A stretch of DNA of 64,000 nucleotides, taken from Gordonia polyisoprenivorans NBRC 16320 = JCM 10675 (GTDB lineage Bacteria > Actinomycetota > Actinomycetes > Mycobacteriales > Mycobacteriaceae). Under the pieces are notes generated by a model. It did no database searches. It was not told where the DNA came from and was given only the letters and a program-made list of their open reading frames with translations. The stretch is taken from contig NZ_BAEI01000011.1 of assembly GCF_000241325.1 (NCBI RefSeq), positions 124,001-188,000 on the forward strand, given 5' to 3'. The position numbers and the translations under genes were made by a program. How positions within the stretch are numbered: position 1 is the first letter of the stretch; each line of letters starts with the position of its first letter. This document shows positions 8,553-18,839 of the stretch, piece by piece.

Positions 8553-10226
8553 TCAGGCCTGCCGGCCGCGCCGCGACCGATACCACCGCACCAACTCGTC
8601 GGTCGACGAATCGCCCAGTGCCGCAGGTGGTTGCGAGTCGGTGATCGACCCCAGCAACTCCATCGCCTGGGTCTTGCCGAGCTCGACGCCCCACTGGTCG
8701 AAGGGATTGATACCCCAGATGGTGCCCTCGACGAAGACCTGGTGTTCGTAGAGCGCGATCAGCTGGCCGATGACCGATGGGGTGAGTTCGGGCGCGAGGA
8801 TCGACGTCGACGGCCGGTTGCCGGGCATCACCTTGTGCGGCACCACATGTGGGTCCACGCCCTCGTCGGCAATCTCGTCGGCGGTCTTGCCGAACGCCAG
8901 CACCTTGGTCTGCGCGAAGTAGTTGCTCATCAGCAGATCGTGCATCGACCCGGTGCCGTCGGCGGTGGTGAGATCGTCTGTGGGCTCGGCGAATCCGATG
9001 AAGTCGGCCGGGATCATCCGCGTGCCCTGATGGAGCAGTTGATAGAACGCGTGCTGTCCGTTGGTGCCCGGCTCACCCCAGAAGACCTCGCCGGTGTCGG
9101 TGGTGACGTGATGCCCGTGTGCGGTGACCGACTTGCCGTTGGACTCCATGGTCAACTGCTGCAGATAGGCCGCGAACCGCGCCATGTCGTTGGAATAGGG
9201 TAGTACCACCCGTGATTGGGCGTCCCAGAAGTTGGAGTACCACAGCCCGATCAAGCCCAGGATGACCGGTGCGTTGCGCTCGAGCGGCGCGGTGCGGAAG
9301 TGTTCGTCGACGAGGTGGAAGCCGTGCAGGAACTCGCCGAAGCGGTCCTTGCCGATGGCCGCCATCACCGACAGGCCGATCGCCGAATCCACCGAGTACC
9401 GGCCGCCGACCCAGTCCCAGAAGCCGAACATGTTGACCGTGTCGATGCCGAACGCCGAGACCTTGTCGGCGTTGGTGCTCACGGCCACAAAGTGTTTCGC
9501 GACGGCGTCATCGGCAGCGCCAAGGCCGGCGAGCAGCCACCGCTTGGCGGCGGCGGCGTTGGTGAGCGTCTCCAGCGTGCCGAAGGTCTTGGACGCCACG
9601 ATGAACAGCGTGGTCTCGGCGTCGAGGTCGGCAAGCGTGGCCACCAGGTCGGCGGGGTCGACGTTGGAGACGAAATGGCAGCGAATGGGCGAATCGACGT
9701 AGTGGCGCAACGCCTGATAGACCATCACCGGTCCCAGATCGGAGCCGCCGATGCCGATGTTGACGACGTCGGTGATCGCTTTGCCGGTGTGCCCCTTCCA
9801 CTCTCCGCTGCGGAGCTTGTCGGTGAAGGCGCCCATCGCGTCGAGGACCTCGTGGACGTCGGCCACCACGTTCTGGCCATCGACGACCAACTCGGCGTCG
9901 GCCGGCAGGCGCAGTGCCGTGTGCAGGACGGCGCGATCCTCGGAGGTGTTGATGTGGACGCCGGCGAACATCGCGTCGCGCTTGTCCTCGAGACCGGCCT
10001 CACGGGCCAGGCTGAACAGCAACTCCAACGTCTCGCGCAGCACGCGATGCTTGGAGTAATCGATGTGCAGATCGCCGACGTCGACGGTCAGTTCGCGGCC
10101 CCGATCGGGGTCGGCCGCGAAGACCTCCCGCAGATGCATCGAGTGAACGTGATCCTGATGCGCCGAGAGCGCCTGCCACGATTGGGTGCCGGTGATGTCG
10201 TGCTCGTTGCCATCGAGGTCACTCAT
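8553..10226 (-). CDS. pgi: Glucose-6-phosphate isomerase
   Basis: Pgi interconverts glucose-6-phosphate and fructose-6-phosphate in cytosolic glycolysis and gluconeogenesis. The 557-residue length fits the long bacterial type. The sugar-phosphate loop is [11 protein letters not shown]; the SIS-domain motifs [14 protein letters not shown] and [14 protein letters not shown] follow. The catalytic Glu and His regions are MESNGKS and [15 protein letters not shown]. The C-terminal lysine segment is [10 protein letters not shown]. The start ATG at 10226 is well placed and no shorter choice is convincing. It sits upstream of nothing on its own strand and follows the chorismate mutase gene by 51 bases, the same order as recalled for Rv0946c and Rv0948c. 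Confidence 0.97.
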   Translation of the reverse strand: MSDLDGNEHDITGTQSWQALSAHQDHVHSMHLREVFAADPDRGRELTVDVGDLHIDYSKHRVLRETLELLFSLAREAGLEDKRDAMFAGVHINTSEDRAVLHTALRLPADAELVVDGQNVVADVHEVLDAMGAFTDKLRSGEWKGHTGKAITDVVNIGIGGSDLGPVMVYQALRHYVDSPIRCHFVSNVDPADLVATLADLDAETTLFIVASKTFGTLETLTNAAAAKRWLLAGLGAADDAVAKHFVAVSTNADKVSAFGIDTVNMFGFWDWVGGRYSVDSAIGLSVMAAIGKDRFGEFLHGFHLVDEHFRTAPLERNAPVILGLIGLWYSNFWDAQSRVVLPYSNDMARFAAYLQQLTMESNGKSVTAHGHHVTTDTGEVFWGEPGTNGQHAFYQLLHQGTRMIPADFIGFAEPTDDLTTADGTGSMHDLLMSNYFAQTKVLAFGKTADEIADEGVDPHVVPHKVMPGNRPSTSILAPELTPSVIGQLIALYEHQVFVEGTIWGINPFDQWGVELGKTQAMELLGSITDSQPPAALGDSSTDELVRWYRSRRGRQA

Positions 10227-10277
10227 ACGACCACCCTATGTGGTGGGTGGGCGGCCCGCATGCACCGGCGCACACCG

Positions 10278-10646
10278 TCACCGGCCGAGCGGGCCCCGAC
10301 CCAGACGCAGCAACAGCATCGCGAGCGTATGACCCTCCTGACCGAGTTCGGCGAACCGGTCGAGCACCTTGACCTCGCGGCTGTGCACCAGTCGCGGTCC
10401 GCCCGAGGCCATGCGTGCGGCTCCGACCTTCTTCGACACCGCAGACCGGCGCTTCACCGCGGCGAGGATGATCGCGTCGAGGCGGTCGATCTCGTGTCGC
10501 AACACCTCGATGTCGTCGGGCAGACCCGACACATCGTGTTCGAGCTCGTAGGAGGAGAGATCGATCGAATCGGCGAAGGAAGCGCCACCCGTGCGGGCGG
10601 GTGCGGTGTTGTCCGGGCTGGTCGACGAGTCGCTGGGGTCGGTCAC
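10278..10646 (-). CDS. Intracellular chorismate mutase (AroQ-delta type)
   Basis: This enzyme converts chorismate to prephenate, the branch point to Phe and Tyr. The 122-residue protein has a disordered N-terminus of about 40 residues followed by an all-helical core: LRHEIDRLDAIIL, AVKRRSAVSKKVG, RLVHSREVKVLDRF and the tail LLLRLGRGPLGR. It matches what I recall of Rv0948c, the M. tuberculosis enzyme that is weak alone and is activated by binding DAHP synthase. The C-terminal LGRG segment used in that contact is present. The start is the GTG at 10646, with MTDPSDSS as the N-terminus. It is divergent from the large membrane protein gene. Confidence 0.9.
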   Translation of the reverse strand: MTDPSDSSTSPDNTAPARTGGASFADSIDLSSYELEHDVSGLPDDIEVLRHEIDRLDAIILAAVKRRSAVSKKVGAARMASGGPRLVHSREVKVLDRFAELGQEGHTLAMLLLRLGRGPLGR

Positions 10647-10693
10647 CGTGTCGATTTTGCCACGCAGACACCGTGCCGTGGACACTGGTGGCC

Positions 10694-12757
10694 ATGCCGA
10701 GACCCCGGGCAAGCATCGACCCCTCCCGAGATCCCGAAGACACCGGTCCGACCCGGCCCGCCGGAGAGGTGAGCGCCCCGGCGAGCCGGGTGGCGCAGAT
10801 GGTCGTACCGGCCGTGATCACCCTGATCGTCGCGCAACTGATCGTCCGCGGCTGGCTGGTGGCCACCGGCAACTTCTACTGGGACGACCTCATTCTCGTC
10901 GGCCGGGCCTCGACCACGTCGATCTGGTCGTGGGACTACCTCGGCCACAGCCACGACGGCCATTTCATGCCCGCGGCGTTCCTGGTCGCGGGGATCTCGA
11001 CGGTGCTCGCACCGCTGAACTGGGTGGCGCCGGCGATCACGCTCGTGGTGCTACAGGGACTCGCGTCGGTGTGCGTGTGGCGGATGATCCGGGTCCTGAC
11101 CGATCCCGGGGAGGGGCGGTCACGCAGCGCTGCCGTCGAGATCGCCTCGGTCGGCGCGCTGGCCTTCTACCTCTTCACCCCGCTGACGGTGCCGTCCTTC
11201 GTGTGGTGGGCCGCCGGCCTCAACACGTTGCCGATGCAGGCGGCGATGGCCTGGATCGTCGCCGACGCGGTGCTGCTCGCCCGTGGGGGCGCCGACCGCC
11301 GGCGCACGCGGCTGATCGTCCTCCGCTCGTCGGTGATCTTCGTCCTCTCCCTCGCCTTCTTCGAGAAGTCGCTGTTCATCCTGCCGGTGGCATTCGTCGC
11401 CGCGGTTCTGGTGAGCCGCACAGGTCTGGTGAACCGCACAGGGTCCCGGTCGGCGGACGTTGCCGATGCCGATGCCGATGTCGATGCCGATGAATCTGCC
11501 GCGGCCGACACCGCCGCCGTCCAGATGGGCCCGCTGGGAACGGCATTCGTCCACGCCCGCCGGCTGTGGGCACCGCTGTCGGTGATCTTCGTGGCGTGGG
11601 CGCTGCTGTTCTTCTCGGTGTCCGACGCCACCGCCGGTCAACATTCGGTGTCGCAGACCGCGCAACTCGTGTGGCGGTCGATCAATCGTGGTGTCATCCC
11701 GTCCCTTGTCGGCGGTCCGTGGGACTGGGAACGCTGGGTGCCGAGCCCGCCGATGGGGTTCTCCGCGGTGTGGATGGTCGTGCTGGGGTGGCTGGTGGTG
11801 GCCGCCGTGGTGATCTGGGCCGTTCGTACCCGGATCGGTGCGGTGGCGGTACTCGTGTGTGCGGCGCTCTATGTCGTCGTCGCGCAGATCCCGGTGATGT
11901 GGAATCGCTCATCGGCCAACACTGCGCTCGAACTGGCCCAAACCCTGCGGTATCTGCCCGATTCGGCGGTCGTACTCACCGCCGCGCTCGCCCTGCTCGT
12001 CGCCGCGCCCCGGCGTTCGGTGAACTCGGTCCCACCGTCGGGTGGGCGCCATGCCGCTCCCGAGGCCGACGAGGAGACGGTGGGCCGCGGTCGGACAGTG
12101 GGTACGGCAGTCGGCGTCCTCGCCGCAGTGACCGCGGTGTTGGCGTTCGCGTCGTCGTTGATCTCGACCGCGTCGTACCAGTCGTCCTGGACCGACGATC
12201 CGACCGGCGCCTATCTGGCCAACGCCAAGCGCGCGCTCGCCGACAACCGGGACCACACGATGTTCGATCAGGCGCTGCCGCTCGAGGTACTGCTGCCGGT
12301 GGCCTACCCGTACAACCAGATCAGCGCCACCTTCGGCCGTGTCACCGACCGTTCGCCGTTCGGCGACACCACCGACCGGCTCTTCGTCCTCGACAACGCC
12401 GGCAACCTCACACCCGGCGCGGTGACCCCGCGACGGACCGTCGAGGCGGGCCGCGGGACATGCGCGCGACCGGAACTCACCGGACCGACGTCACTGCGGC
12501 TCGACGGCCCGTTGATCAACTGGCGGTGGACCATTGCGCTCGGCTACTGCGCCAACGCCGCGGGCGACGTGGAGATGTCCCTCGACGGCGGACCAGCCGT
12601 TCGCGTTCCGCTGCAGGCGGGTCTGCATGTGGTCTACGTGCAACTCGACGGTCACGGCACCGAACTCCGAATCCGGCCGCTCACTCGGGGTCTGACACTG
12701 CACACCGGTGACGGACGGGTCGGTGAGGTGGTCGACGCCCGGCTGCTGGGCCAGTGA
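10694..12757 (+). CDS. Large polytopic membrane protein, unknown (GT-C-like layout)
   Basis: This is a 687-residue integral membrane protein. A first transmembrane helix (VVPAVITLIVAQLIVRGWLV) is followed by YWDDLILVGRA, the kind of acidic extracytoplasmic loop seen in GT-C glycosyltransferases. I count about nine to ten hydrophobic segments up to residue 510, then a soluble C-terminal domain of about 180 residues with Cys pairs, ending GEVVDARLLGQ. An acidic Asp-Ala repeat made of 6-bp units lies at about residues 256-266 (11463-11492). The start is ATG 10694. A glycosyltransferase role in the cell envelope is only a guess from topology; no metal-binding motif was verified. Confidence 0.65.
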   Translation: MPRPRASIDPSRDPEDTGPTRPAGEVSAPASRVAQMVVPAVITLIVAQLIVRGWLVATGNFYWDDLILVGRASTTSIWSWDYLGHSHDGHFMPAAFLVAGISTVLAPLNWVAPAITLVVLQGLASVCVWRMIRVLTDPGEGRSRSAAVEIASVGALAFYLFTPLTVPSFVWWAAGLNTLPMQAAMAWIVADAVLLARGGADRRRTRLIVLRSSVIFVLSLAFFEKSLFILPVAFVAAVLVSRTGLVNRTGSRSADVADADADVDADESAAADTAAVQMGPLGTAFVHARRLWAPLSVIFVAWALLFFSVSDATAGQHSVSQTAQLVWRSINRGVIPSLVGGPWDWERWVPSPPMGFSAVWMVVLGWLVVAAVVIWAVRTRIGAVAVLVCAALYVVVAQIPVMWNRSSANTALELAQTLRYLPDSAVVLTAALALLVAAPRRSVNSVPPSGGRHAAPEADEETVGRGRTVGTAVGVLAAVTAVLAFASSLISTASYQSSWTDDPTGAYLANAKRALADNRDHTMFDQALPLEVLLPVAYPYNQISATFGRVTDRSPFGDTTDRLFVLDNAGNLTPGAVTPRRTVEAGRGTCARPELTGPTSLRLDGPLINWRWTIALGYCANAAGDVEMSLDGGPAVRVPLQAGLHVVYVQLDGHGTELRIRPLTRGLTLHTGDGRVGEVVDARLLGQ

Positions 12758-12781
12758 GAGCGTCGCCGCGCCGGTGACGTC

Positions 12782-14386
12782 TCAGCCGCTCGTGTCGGAC
12801 GACTCCGGCGCGTCGTAGTACACCGAGATCTTGCTCGAGTACCCGGCTTGGGCCACCAGCGCGGTGAGCGCGTCACTGGTCGACTGCTCGGCCACGTAGT
12901 ACGCGATGCGGCCGTCGTCGCCGATGGCCTGCACCTGCTTGCTCATCTGATCGCGCAGGGTGGCCGTGCCCGCCCAACTCGGGTCGAAGGTGGTGCCCGT
13001 GACATGGGCGGCGTATCCGGGTGCGAAGGTCACCAGGTATGCACCGGCCGGGCCGTACCCGTCGAACAGATAGTCGCCGCGCTTGACGGCATAACTGCTC
13101 GGCAGGCCGGTGTGTTCGGAGGCGTAGGTCGCCGCAGCGGGCTGCTTGGTCCCGGTGCGCACCATGGTGAACTGACGCTGCGTGGCCTGCGTGTTGTCGT
13201 CGAGGTAGTCGCTGAGGGTATCGGCGCCGTAGTCGATGAACGGGAGGTAGGAGAAGGTCACGTTGGGTCGGATCGAACCGCCTCCGGAACCGAGATTGGT
13301 TGCGGTGCAACGGGTGGTGGCGGTCTTGTTGAAGTCGACCCGGATCACCGGGGTGCAGGTGCCGCCGAGGGCCCCGGCCGGCTGGCCGTTGACGATGAAG
13401 TTGACGGTCAGGCCGTAGTTCACATGCCCGGGCTTGTTGTCGGATCCGCGCCGCGGCGTGCCGTTGACGGTGAGGTCGTAACCGCACGCCACATTCGAGC
13501 AGTCACCGGTCTGCTTCCAGCCGACCTGGTCGAGTTGTCCGCCCGGCAGGTCGTCGATCGTCATACCGGGTACCGGCACCGACCCGAGATCGTTGGTGAG
13601 GCCCTTCTGCTGGGCGAAGATCGGCGAGATCTGATCGAAGGACAGCGGTGTGACGTCGGTGTCGATGGTGGTGGTGACGTCACCGTCGCGGTACTGCCCC
13701 TTGAGATGGCTGATCGCCTTGGTGTCGGAGGCGAAGGTGATCTCCCAGTCCCCGGCCTTGACCTTGTTGTCGGCGAGCGAGGTGATCGCCGGATCCGAGG
13801 TGGGCCAGAAGCGGGCGTCGGGGGTGTCCTTGTTGGGAGAGGGCAGCGGGGCGCCCAGCGACGGCGGATTGACGAGGTCGTTGTTGCCCAGGCGCCCGGC
13901 CAGCACGATCGGTGACAGCGCATACCCGAGGTTGGGCAGGCTCCACTCCGCGGAGGCCCACTTGTTGTCGACCGGCGACATGTCGACGTTGTCCGGGGTG
14001 GTGCCGCCGAGTACCGCCTTCCAGAAGGCGACGGGAGCCTTGGTGAAGTAGTAGTTGCCGATCTGGGTGTAGTCGCCCTGCTGGCCGTTGACGGTGATCG
14101 AGCCACTGACGTTGCCCGACAGCGCCACCTGCAGGTCGGAGAACTCGACGGTGAGGGTGGTGCCGTCGCCGTACTTGCGCGTCAACGTCCCCTTGTACTT
14201 GGCGCCCGGGCTGCTGCCGTATTGAAAAGCCGTCTGGTCCAGGCTGTTCTGCGCCCGGAACGCGGCCGTCGGCTCGGCCGATCCGGAGTTGCTCCATGGG
14301 ATGAACGACAGGATCAGGGCGACGATCACCGCCACCGCCCCGACGCTGGTCAACACCAGTGCAGTGACCTTCGATGTGTTCTTCAT
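12782..14386 (-). CDS. Single-pass exported protein, unknown function
   Basis: This is a 534-residue protein with a short Lys-containing N-terminus and one transmembrane or signal-anchor helix (ALVLTSVGAVAVIVALILSF). The rest would lie outside the membrane and is rich in Gly, Thr, Asp and beta-type sequence. Two cysteine groups are visible: DCSNVACGYD, then GGTCTPVI with TTRCTATN, consistent with disulfides in an exported protein. It ends in a Ser/Asp tail. I do not recognise the family. It is divergent from uvrD1 across 315 bases and convergent with the preceding membrane protein gene, leaving 24 bases between stops. ATG 14386 is the only sensible start. Confidence 0.65.
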   Translation of the reverse strand: MKNTSKVTALVLTSVGAVAVIVALILSFIPWSNSGSAEPTAAFRAQNSLDQTAFQYGSSPGAKYKGTLTRKYGDGTTLTVEFSDLQVALSGNVSGSITVNGQQGDYTQIGNYYFTKAPVAFWKAVLGGTTPDNVDMSPVDNKWASAEWSLPNLGYALSPIVLAGRLGNNDLVNPPSLGAPLPSPNKDTPDARFWPTSDPAITSLADNKVKAGDWEITFASDTKAISHLKGQYRDGDVTTTIDTDVTPLSFDQISPIFAQQKGLTNDLGSVPVPGMTIDDLPGGQLDQVGWKQTGDCSNVACGYDLTVNGTPRRGSDNKPGHVNYGLTVNFIVNGQPAGALGGTCTPVIRVDFNKTATTRCTATNLGSGGGSIRPNVTFSYLPFIDYGADTLSDYLDDNTQATQRQFTMVRTGTKQPAAATYASEHTGLPSSYAVKRGDYLFDGYGPAGAYLVTFAPGYAAHVTGTTFDPSWAGTATLRDQMSKQVQAIGDDGRIAYYVAEQSTSDALTALVAQAGYSSKISVYYDAPESSDTSG

Positions 14387-14701
14387 CGCTCGCTTCCCGG
14401 GGCAAGGGTCATCGGGCGTGAGATCACGGCGATGTCCGTTTTCGGCCGAATGATGACAACACTAGACATCTCCGGCCCGGCTTCGGGAGGCCGCATGGGA
14501 CGAATGAATGACTCCAGTGCTGCGCACCTTCACCCGTGCCTCCCCTGACCACGTGGGGGGGAATCCGCATCGTCTCGCACCGCAGGCCCCCCCGGACTCG
14601 GTGCGAGGGTCATCGTAACCGGTTCGTCCGACAGCGGAGGCCATCCGGGCGGCTTCGCCCCGCACAATCGTGTCGGTGGGCCGGAGTAGCCTGAGATACC
14701 G
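14387..14701. other. Intergenic region between divergent exported-protein and uvrD1 genes
   Basis: These 315 bases carry no credible gene. They must hold the promoters for both flanking genes. The only regular feature I see is the palindrome CCACGTGG at 14549-14556, next to a G-run. No SOS-type LexA box was recognised. Confidence 0.4.
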
Positions 14702-17209
14702 ATGACCACCAGCTCCGCACCCAGTTCCGCACCCGCCACCGCGTCCGCAGCCGCCGCGCCGCCCGCCGCCTCGTCGGCTGCCGACGAGCGCGTCGAACGG
14801 CTCCTCGAGGGGCTGAACCCGCAGCAGCGCGCGGCGGTGGTGCACAGCGGTCCGCCGCTGCTGATCGTCGCCGGTGCCGGGTCGGGTAAGACCGCGGTGC
14901 TCACCCGCCGCATCGCCTACCTGCTCGCGGCACGCGATGTCACGCCGGGCCAGATCCTGGCGATCACCTTCACCAACAAGGCGGCCGCGGAGATGCGCGA
15001 GCGCGTCATCGGTCTCGTCGGCCCGCGCGCGGCCTACATGTGGGTCTCCACCTTCCACTCGACGTGTGTGCGCATCCTGCGCGCCCAGTCGGCGCTGCTG
15101 GAAAACCGCAACTCCAACTTCTCGATCTACGATTCCGACGACTCGAAACGTCTGCTGGGCATGATCATTCGCGATCTCGACGTCGACCCGAAGAAGTTCA
15201 GTCCGCGCGGTGTCGCGGTGAGCATTTCGAATCTCAAGAACGAACTGTCCGATCCCGACGACGCGCACGCCGCCGCCGGTGAGGAGCCGACCGCGCGCAC
15301 CATCGCCGAGATCTATGCGGAGTATCAGCGCCGGCTCTCCGCGGCCAACGCCTTCGATTTCGACGATCTGATCGGTGAGACCGTCGCCCTGCTGCAGAGC
15401 CACCCCGACGTCGCCGAGTACTACCGTCGTCGTTTCCGCCACGTCATGGTCGACGAGTACCAGGACACCAACCACGCGCAGTACGTGCTCGTGCGCGAAC
15501 TCGTCGGCCGCGAGGCCACGTCATCGGGGCTGGCGCCGTCGGAACTGTGCGTGGTCGGTGACGCCGACCAGTCGATCTATGCCTTCCGCGGGGCGACGAT
15601 CCGCAACATCGAGGAGTTCGAGCGCGACTTCCCGAACGCCGAAACCATTCTGCTGGAACAGAATTACCGCTCGACGCAGACGATCCTCTCGGCGGCCAAC
15701 GCGGTCATCGCGCGCAATCCGAATCGTCGGGACAAGCGGTTGTGGACCGACTCCGGCGACGGCGAGCTCATCGTCGGATACGTCGCCGACTCCGATCGGG
15801 AGGAGGCGACGTTCATCGCCACCGAGATCGAGCGGCTCACCGACCACACCATCGGCGGCGCACAGTCCAACAGCTATTCCGACATCGCCGTGTTCTACCG
15901 GACCAACACCGGATCGCGCGCGCTGGAAGAAGTGTTCGTCCGTCACGGCATCCCGTACAAGGTGGTCGGCGGTACCCGTTTCTACGAGCGCAAAGAGGTG
16001 CGCGACGTCGTCGCGTATCTGCGGGTGGTCGCCAACCCCGAGGATTCGGTCAGTCTGCGGCGCATCCTGAACACGCCGCGTCGGGGCATCGGGGACCGGG
16101 CCGAGGCGTGCGTCGCCGTGCACTCGGAGAACCGCGGGATCTCGTTCTACCAGGCGCTGATCGAGGGGGCGCAGGGTCAGGTCGGGTTGCTGAACACGCG
16201 CGCGGTCAAGCAGATCGGCGGCTTCGTCGACCTGATCGAGGGCTTGCGCAACGACTTCCTGACCACCTTCGGTGAGGGTGGTACGGAGGGCTCCGACGTC
16301 GCCGTCGCCGACGCCACCGAAGAGGGTGCCGACATCGGCGAACTCGTCGACGCCATCGTCGACCGCAGCGGATACCGCGCCGAGCTCGAGGGATCCCACG
16401 ATCCGCAGGACGGCGCCCGGCTGGACAACCTCAACGAATTGATCTCGGTGGCAAAGGAATTCAGCCGCGATGCGGCCGAAGCCGCGCAAGCCGAGGTGGA
16501 CAACGGCATCGACGAGGAGGCGGCGCAACTGCGCGAGGGTGAGCCCGAACCCGGTTCGCTGGCCGCCTTCCTGGAACGGGTGTCGTTGGTCGCCGATGCC
16601 GATCAGCTCCCCGACGAGGGTGAGGGCGTGGTCACGCTCATGACCCTGCACACCGCCAAGGGGCTCGAGTTCCCGGTGGTCTTCGTGACCGGTTGGGAGG
16701 ACGGGCATTTCCCCCATCTGCGGGCCCTCGGCGATCCGGCGGAGCTCAGCGAGGAACGACGCCTCGCCTACGTCGGTATCACCCGCGCCAAGCAGCGGTT
16801 GTATCTGACCCGTGCGGTCACCCGCGCATCCTGGGGTCAGCCGGTGTCGAACCCCGAATCCCGCTTCCTGCAAGAGATTCCGCAGCATCTGCTCGATTGG
16901 CGGCAGACCGAACGGCGGCGTCCCGGACGCGGCTTCGGATCCTCGGGTGGGGTGTTCGGCCGTGGCGACGATCGTGGTTCCAGCGGTGCGCTGGGGCGTT
17001 CGTCGTTCTCCGCGGACCCGAATCGAGGGCGCAACAAGCAGATTCAGCTCGACGTGGGCGATCGGCACAATCATCCCAAGTACGGGATGGGCAAGGTCGT
17101 CGGCAAGGAGGGCAGCGGGGCGACCGAGCGGGTCGTCATCGATTACGGTGGCAACACCGGCCGCATCACGCTGCTGACGATCGGCGGGATTCCCGGCGAG
17201 AAGCTGTGA
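14702..17209 (+). CDS. uvrD1: ATP-dependent DNA helicase UvrD1/PcrA
   Basis: This is a superfamily 1A 3'-to-5' helicase of 835 residues, acting in nucleotide excision repair and replication-fork upkeep. An Ala/Ser-rich leader of about 28 residues precedes the Q-motif LNPQQRAAV. Walker A GAGSGKT is at residues 58-64, motif Ia ITFTNKAAAEM follows, Walker B is VDEYQDTN near 250, then DADQSIYAFRGA and QNYRST. Domain 2 has TLHTAKGLEF and YVGITRAK. The C-terminus carries the Tudor-like segment HPKYGMGKVV with VVIDYGG, which in PcrA/UvrD contacts RNA polymerase. It occupies the position of Rv0949 next to chorismate mutase and the M23 gene. Confidence 0.96.
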   Translation: MTTSSAPSSAPATASAAAAPPAASSAADERVERLLEGLNPQQRAAVVHSGPPLLIVAGAGSGKTAVLTRRIAYLLAARDVTPGQILAITFTNKAAAEMRERVIGLVGPRAAYMWVSTFHSTCVRILRAQSALLENRNSNFSIYDSDDSKRLLGMIIRDLDVDPKKFSPRGVAVSISNLKNELSDPDDAHAAAGEEPTARTIAEIYAEYQRRLSAANAFDFDDLIGETVALLQSHPDVAEYYRRRFRHVMVDEYQDTNHAQYVLVRELVGREATSSGLAPSELCVVGDADQSIYAFRGATIRNIEEFERDFPNAETILLEQNYRSTQTILSAANAVIARNPNRRDKRLWTDSGDGELIVGYVADSDREEATFIATEIERLTDHTIGGAQSNSYSDIAVFYRTNTGSRALEEVFVRHGIPYKVVGGTRFYERKEVRDVVAYLRVVANPEDSVSLRRILNTPRRGIGDRAEACVAVHSENRGISFYQALIEGAQGQVGLLNTRAVKQIGGFVDLIEGLRNDFLTTFGEGGTEGSDVAVADATEEGADIGELVDAIVDRSGYRAELEGSHDPQDGARLDNLNELISVAKEFSRDAAEAAQAEVDNGIDEEAAQLREGEPEPGSLAAFLERVSLVADADQLPDEGEGVVTLMTLHTAKGLEFPVVFVTGWEDGHFPHLRALGDPAELSEERRLAYVGITRAKQRLYLTRAVTRASWGQPVSNPESRFLQEIPQHLLDWRQTERRRPGRGFGSSGGVFGRGDDRGSSGALGRSSFSADPNRGRNKQIQLDVGDRHNHPKYGMGKVVGKEGSGATERVVIDYGGNTGRITLLTIGGIPGEKL

Positions 17210-17233
17210 CGGACGCCGAGCGGTGAGGGCGGG

Positions 17234-18433
17234 TCAGCCGACGTAGTTCGACAGCCGCACACCGTGCTCGGCGAGCCACGGTGCCGGGTCGATCTTGGTC
17301 TTGCCGTTCAGCCACACCTCGAAATGGCAGTGCGGGCCGGTGGATTGGCCGTCGCTGCCCACCAGACCGATGACCTGCCCGGCCTTGACGGTCTCGCCCT
17401 TGTGGACGAGGACGCCATTGGAATACATGTGGCCGTACACGGTGACGGTGCCGTCGGGGGCCTTGACCTGAATCCAATTGCCGAAGCCCGACGCCGGACC
17501 GGCCTCGAGGACCACACCGTCGGTGGCGGCGTGGATCGGGGTGCCCAGCGGCGCCGCGAAATCCAGACCGGCGTGCATGACGCCCCAGCGCATCGCATAC
17601 AGCGAGGTCAGCTGATACTGCCCCAGCGGCACAGGTGAGACGAACTCCGGCGGCAACATCGCATTGATTCGTGCGGCCTCGGCATCGGCGAGTTGCTTGC
17701 CGACCTGCAACTGCTGGCCGTACATGCTCGTGTCGGGGGTGTTCGCCGACGCGGGCGCGATCCCGGGCCCGGTGTCGGCGGCTGCGGCGCCACCGACGTC
17801 GGCGGTGGGTACCGGCGTGGCCGACCCGGCGTCGTCGTCGGAGTTGATCTGCACCGCGGCGGCGGCCAGCGCGGCACCGGCGGCGACGGCCACCAGGGCG
17901 ACGCGTCCGCTGCGCAGCGCGGTCGGGGGAGCGGCGATGCGGTGCTTGCCGCGCGATCGCCGTGTCGCACCCGCCGGGACGCGACGGAACGTCGGCTCCG
18001 CGGTGACCGTCCCGACCCGCTCGTCGGTCTCGTACTCATCGACCGTGTATTCGTTGCCTGCGTATTCGTCGACTGTGGCGCCGAGAACGTCGAAGGGCTC
18101 GTCATGGCGGTACTCGTCGAACTCACCCTCGGGGATGAGGATGTCCTGGGTGATCTCCGAGGTGGTGGTGCGGCGTGTGGAGCGTCGGCGACCGACCGAG
18201 GCCGAGCCGTCTTCGATGGGGGCCCAGTCATCGACGTCCCACTCGAAGTCGGCGGTGTCGCCGTACGTGGTCTCGTCGCTGTAGTAGATGTCGCTGCGGT
18301 CGACGGGGATGATCGTGGTCATCTCCTCGGCGGTCAGATCATTGATCCGCTCGTCGCGGCGTCGACGTCCGCCGACGACCGCGGTACCGGATACCGACCC
18401 GCCTGGGAAACCACGTTCCGCCAAGTCGTCCAC
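17234..18433 (-). CDS. M23 (LytM-type) peptidase with acidic cytoplasmic N-terminus
   Basis: This is a 399-residue membrane-anchored cell-wall peptidase. The first 170 residues are acidic and lack hydrophobic segments. A basic stretch (TRRSRGKHRI) leads to one transmembrane helix near residues 180-198. A variable linker follows, and the last 130 residues form the M23 domain with zinc ligands in MHAGLDFAAP and HCHFE, plus the VTVYGHM strand. All key residues are there, so it should be an active Gly-type or cross-link endopeptidase outside the membrane. The GTG at 18433 is the start. It corresponds in place to Rv0950c beside uvrD1 and sucC. The acidic cytoplasmic part may bind a partner, which is an inference. 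Confidence 0.88.
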   Translation of the reverse strand: MDDLAERGFPGGSVSGTAVVGGRRRRDERINDLTAEEMTTIIPVDRSDIYYSDETTYGDTADFEWDVDDWAPIEDGSASVGRRRSTRRTTTSEITQDILIPEGEFDEYRHDEPFDVLGATVDEYAGNEYTVDEYETDERVGTVTAEPTFRRVPAGATRRSRGKHRIAAPPTALRSGRVALVAVAAGAALAAAAVQINSDDDAGSATPVPTADVGGAAAADTGPGIAPASANTPDTSMYGQQLQVGKQLADAEAARINAMLPPEFVSPVPLGQYQLTSLYAMRWGVMHAGLDFAAPLGTPIHAATDGVVLEAGPASGFGNWIQVKAPDGTVTVYGHMYSNGVLVHKGETVKAGQVIGLVGSDGQSTGPHCHFEVWLNGKTKIDPAPWLAEHGVRLSNYVG

Positions 18434-18839
18434 CTCACCTCACGTTTGCGATACACCCAGGTGCCCGCGTTCTTTCGGCGTTACGGATGTGGCGCGATGG
18501 ACCACTACGACCTGAGACTGCTTGCCGACGGTAACGAAATGATTGCGACAAGTCCAACCCTGGGGAGTGAAAACCCGGGATAAAGTGAGCTGGGTCACAG
18601 GCCGATGACGAGGTTCACACTGTGCTGAATTTGCGGTATTGGCTGGCGGATTCGCCGCAATGCGCCCGGCCGGATGGCTGACGGCGCCGGGTCGGCACCC
18701 GCGCGTGTCCCGACCGAGCGAGTGATCTGTCGCACAAGGTGAGGAGGTGTACCCAAACCGGATATGCGGCAGGTTTAAAGTCCCGTATGGCCCGCGTTAC
18801 ACCCAGACGAGCGGGCAAATCTACGAAATGGTGAGCTGA
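18434..18839. other. Intergenic region between M23 peptidase and sucC
   Basis: These 406 bases lie between divergent starts and carry no convincing gene in any frame. The part next to sucC has GGTGAG a few bases before the ATG as its ribosome binding site. I see no riboswitch, repeat or clear sigma-factor box. Confidence 0.5.

Noticed and set aside
9216..10772. 518-codon frame opposite pgi
   Set aside because: It is a shadow frame caused by high GC. The pgi protein on the other strand has every family motif.
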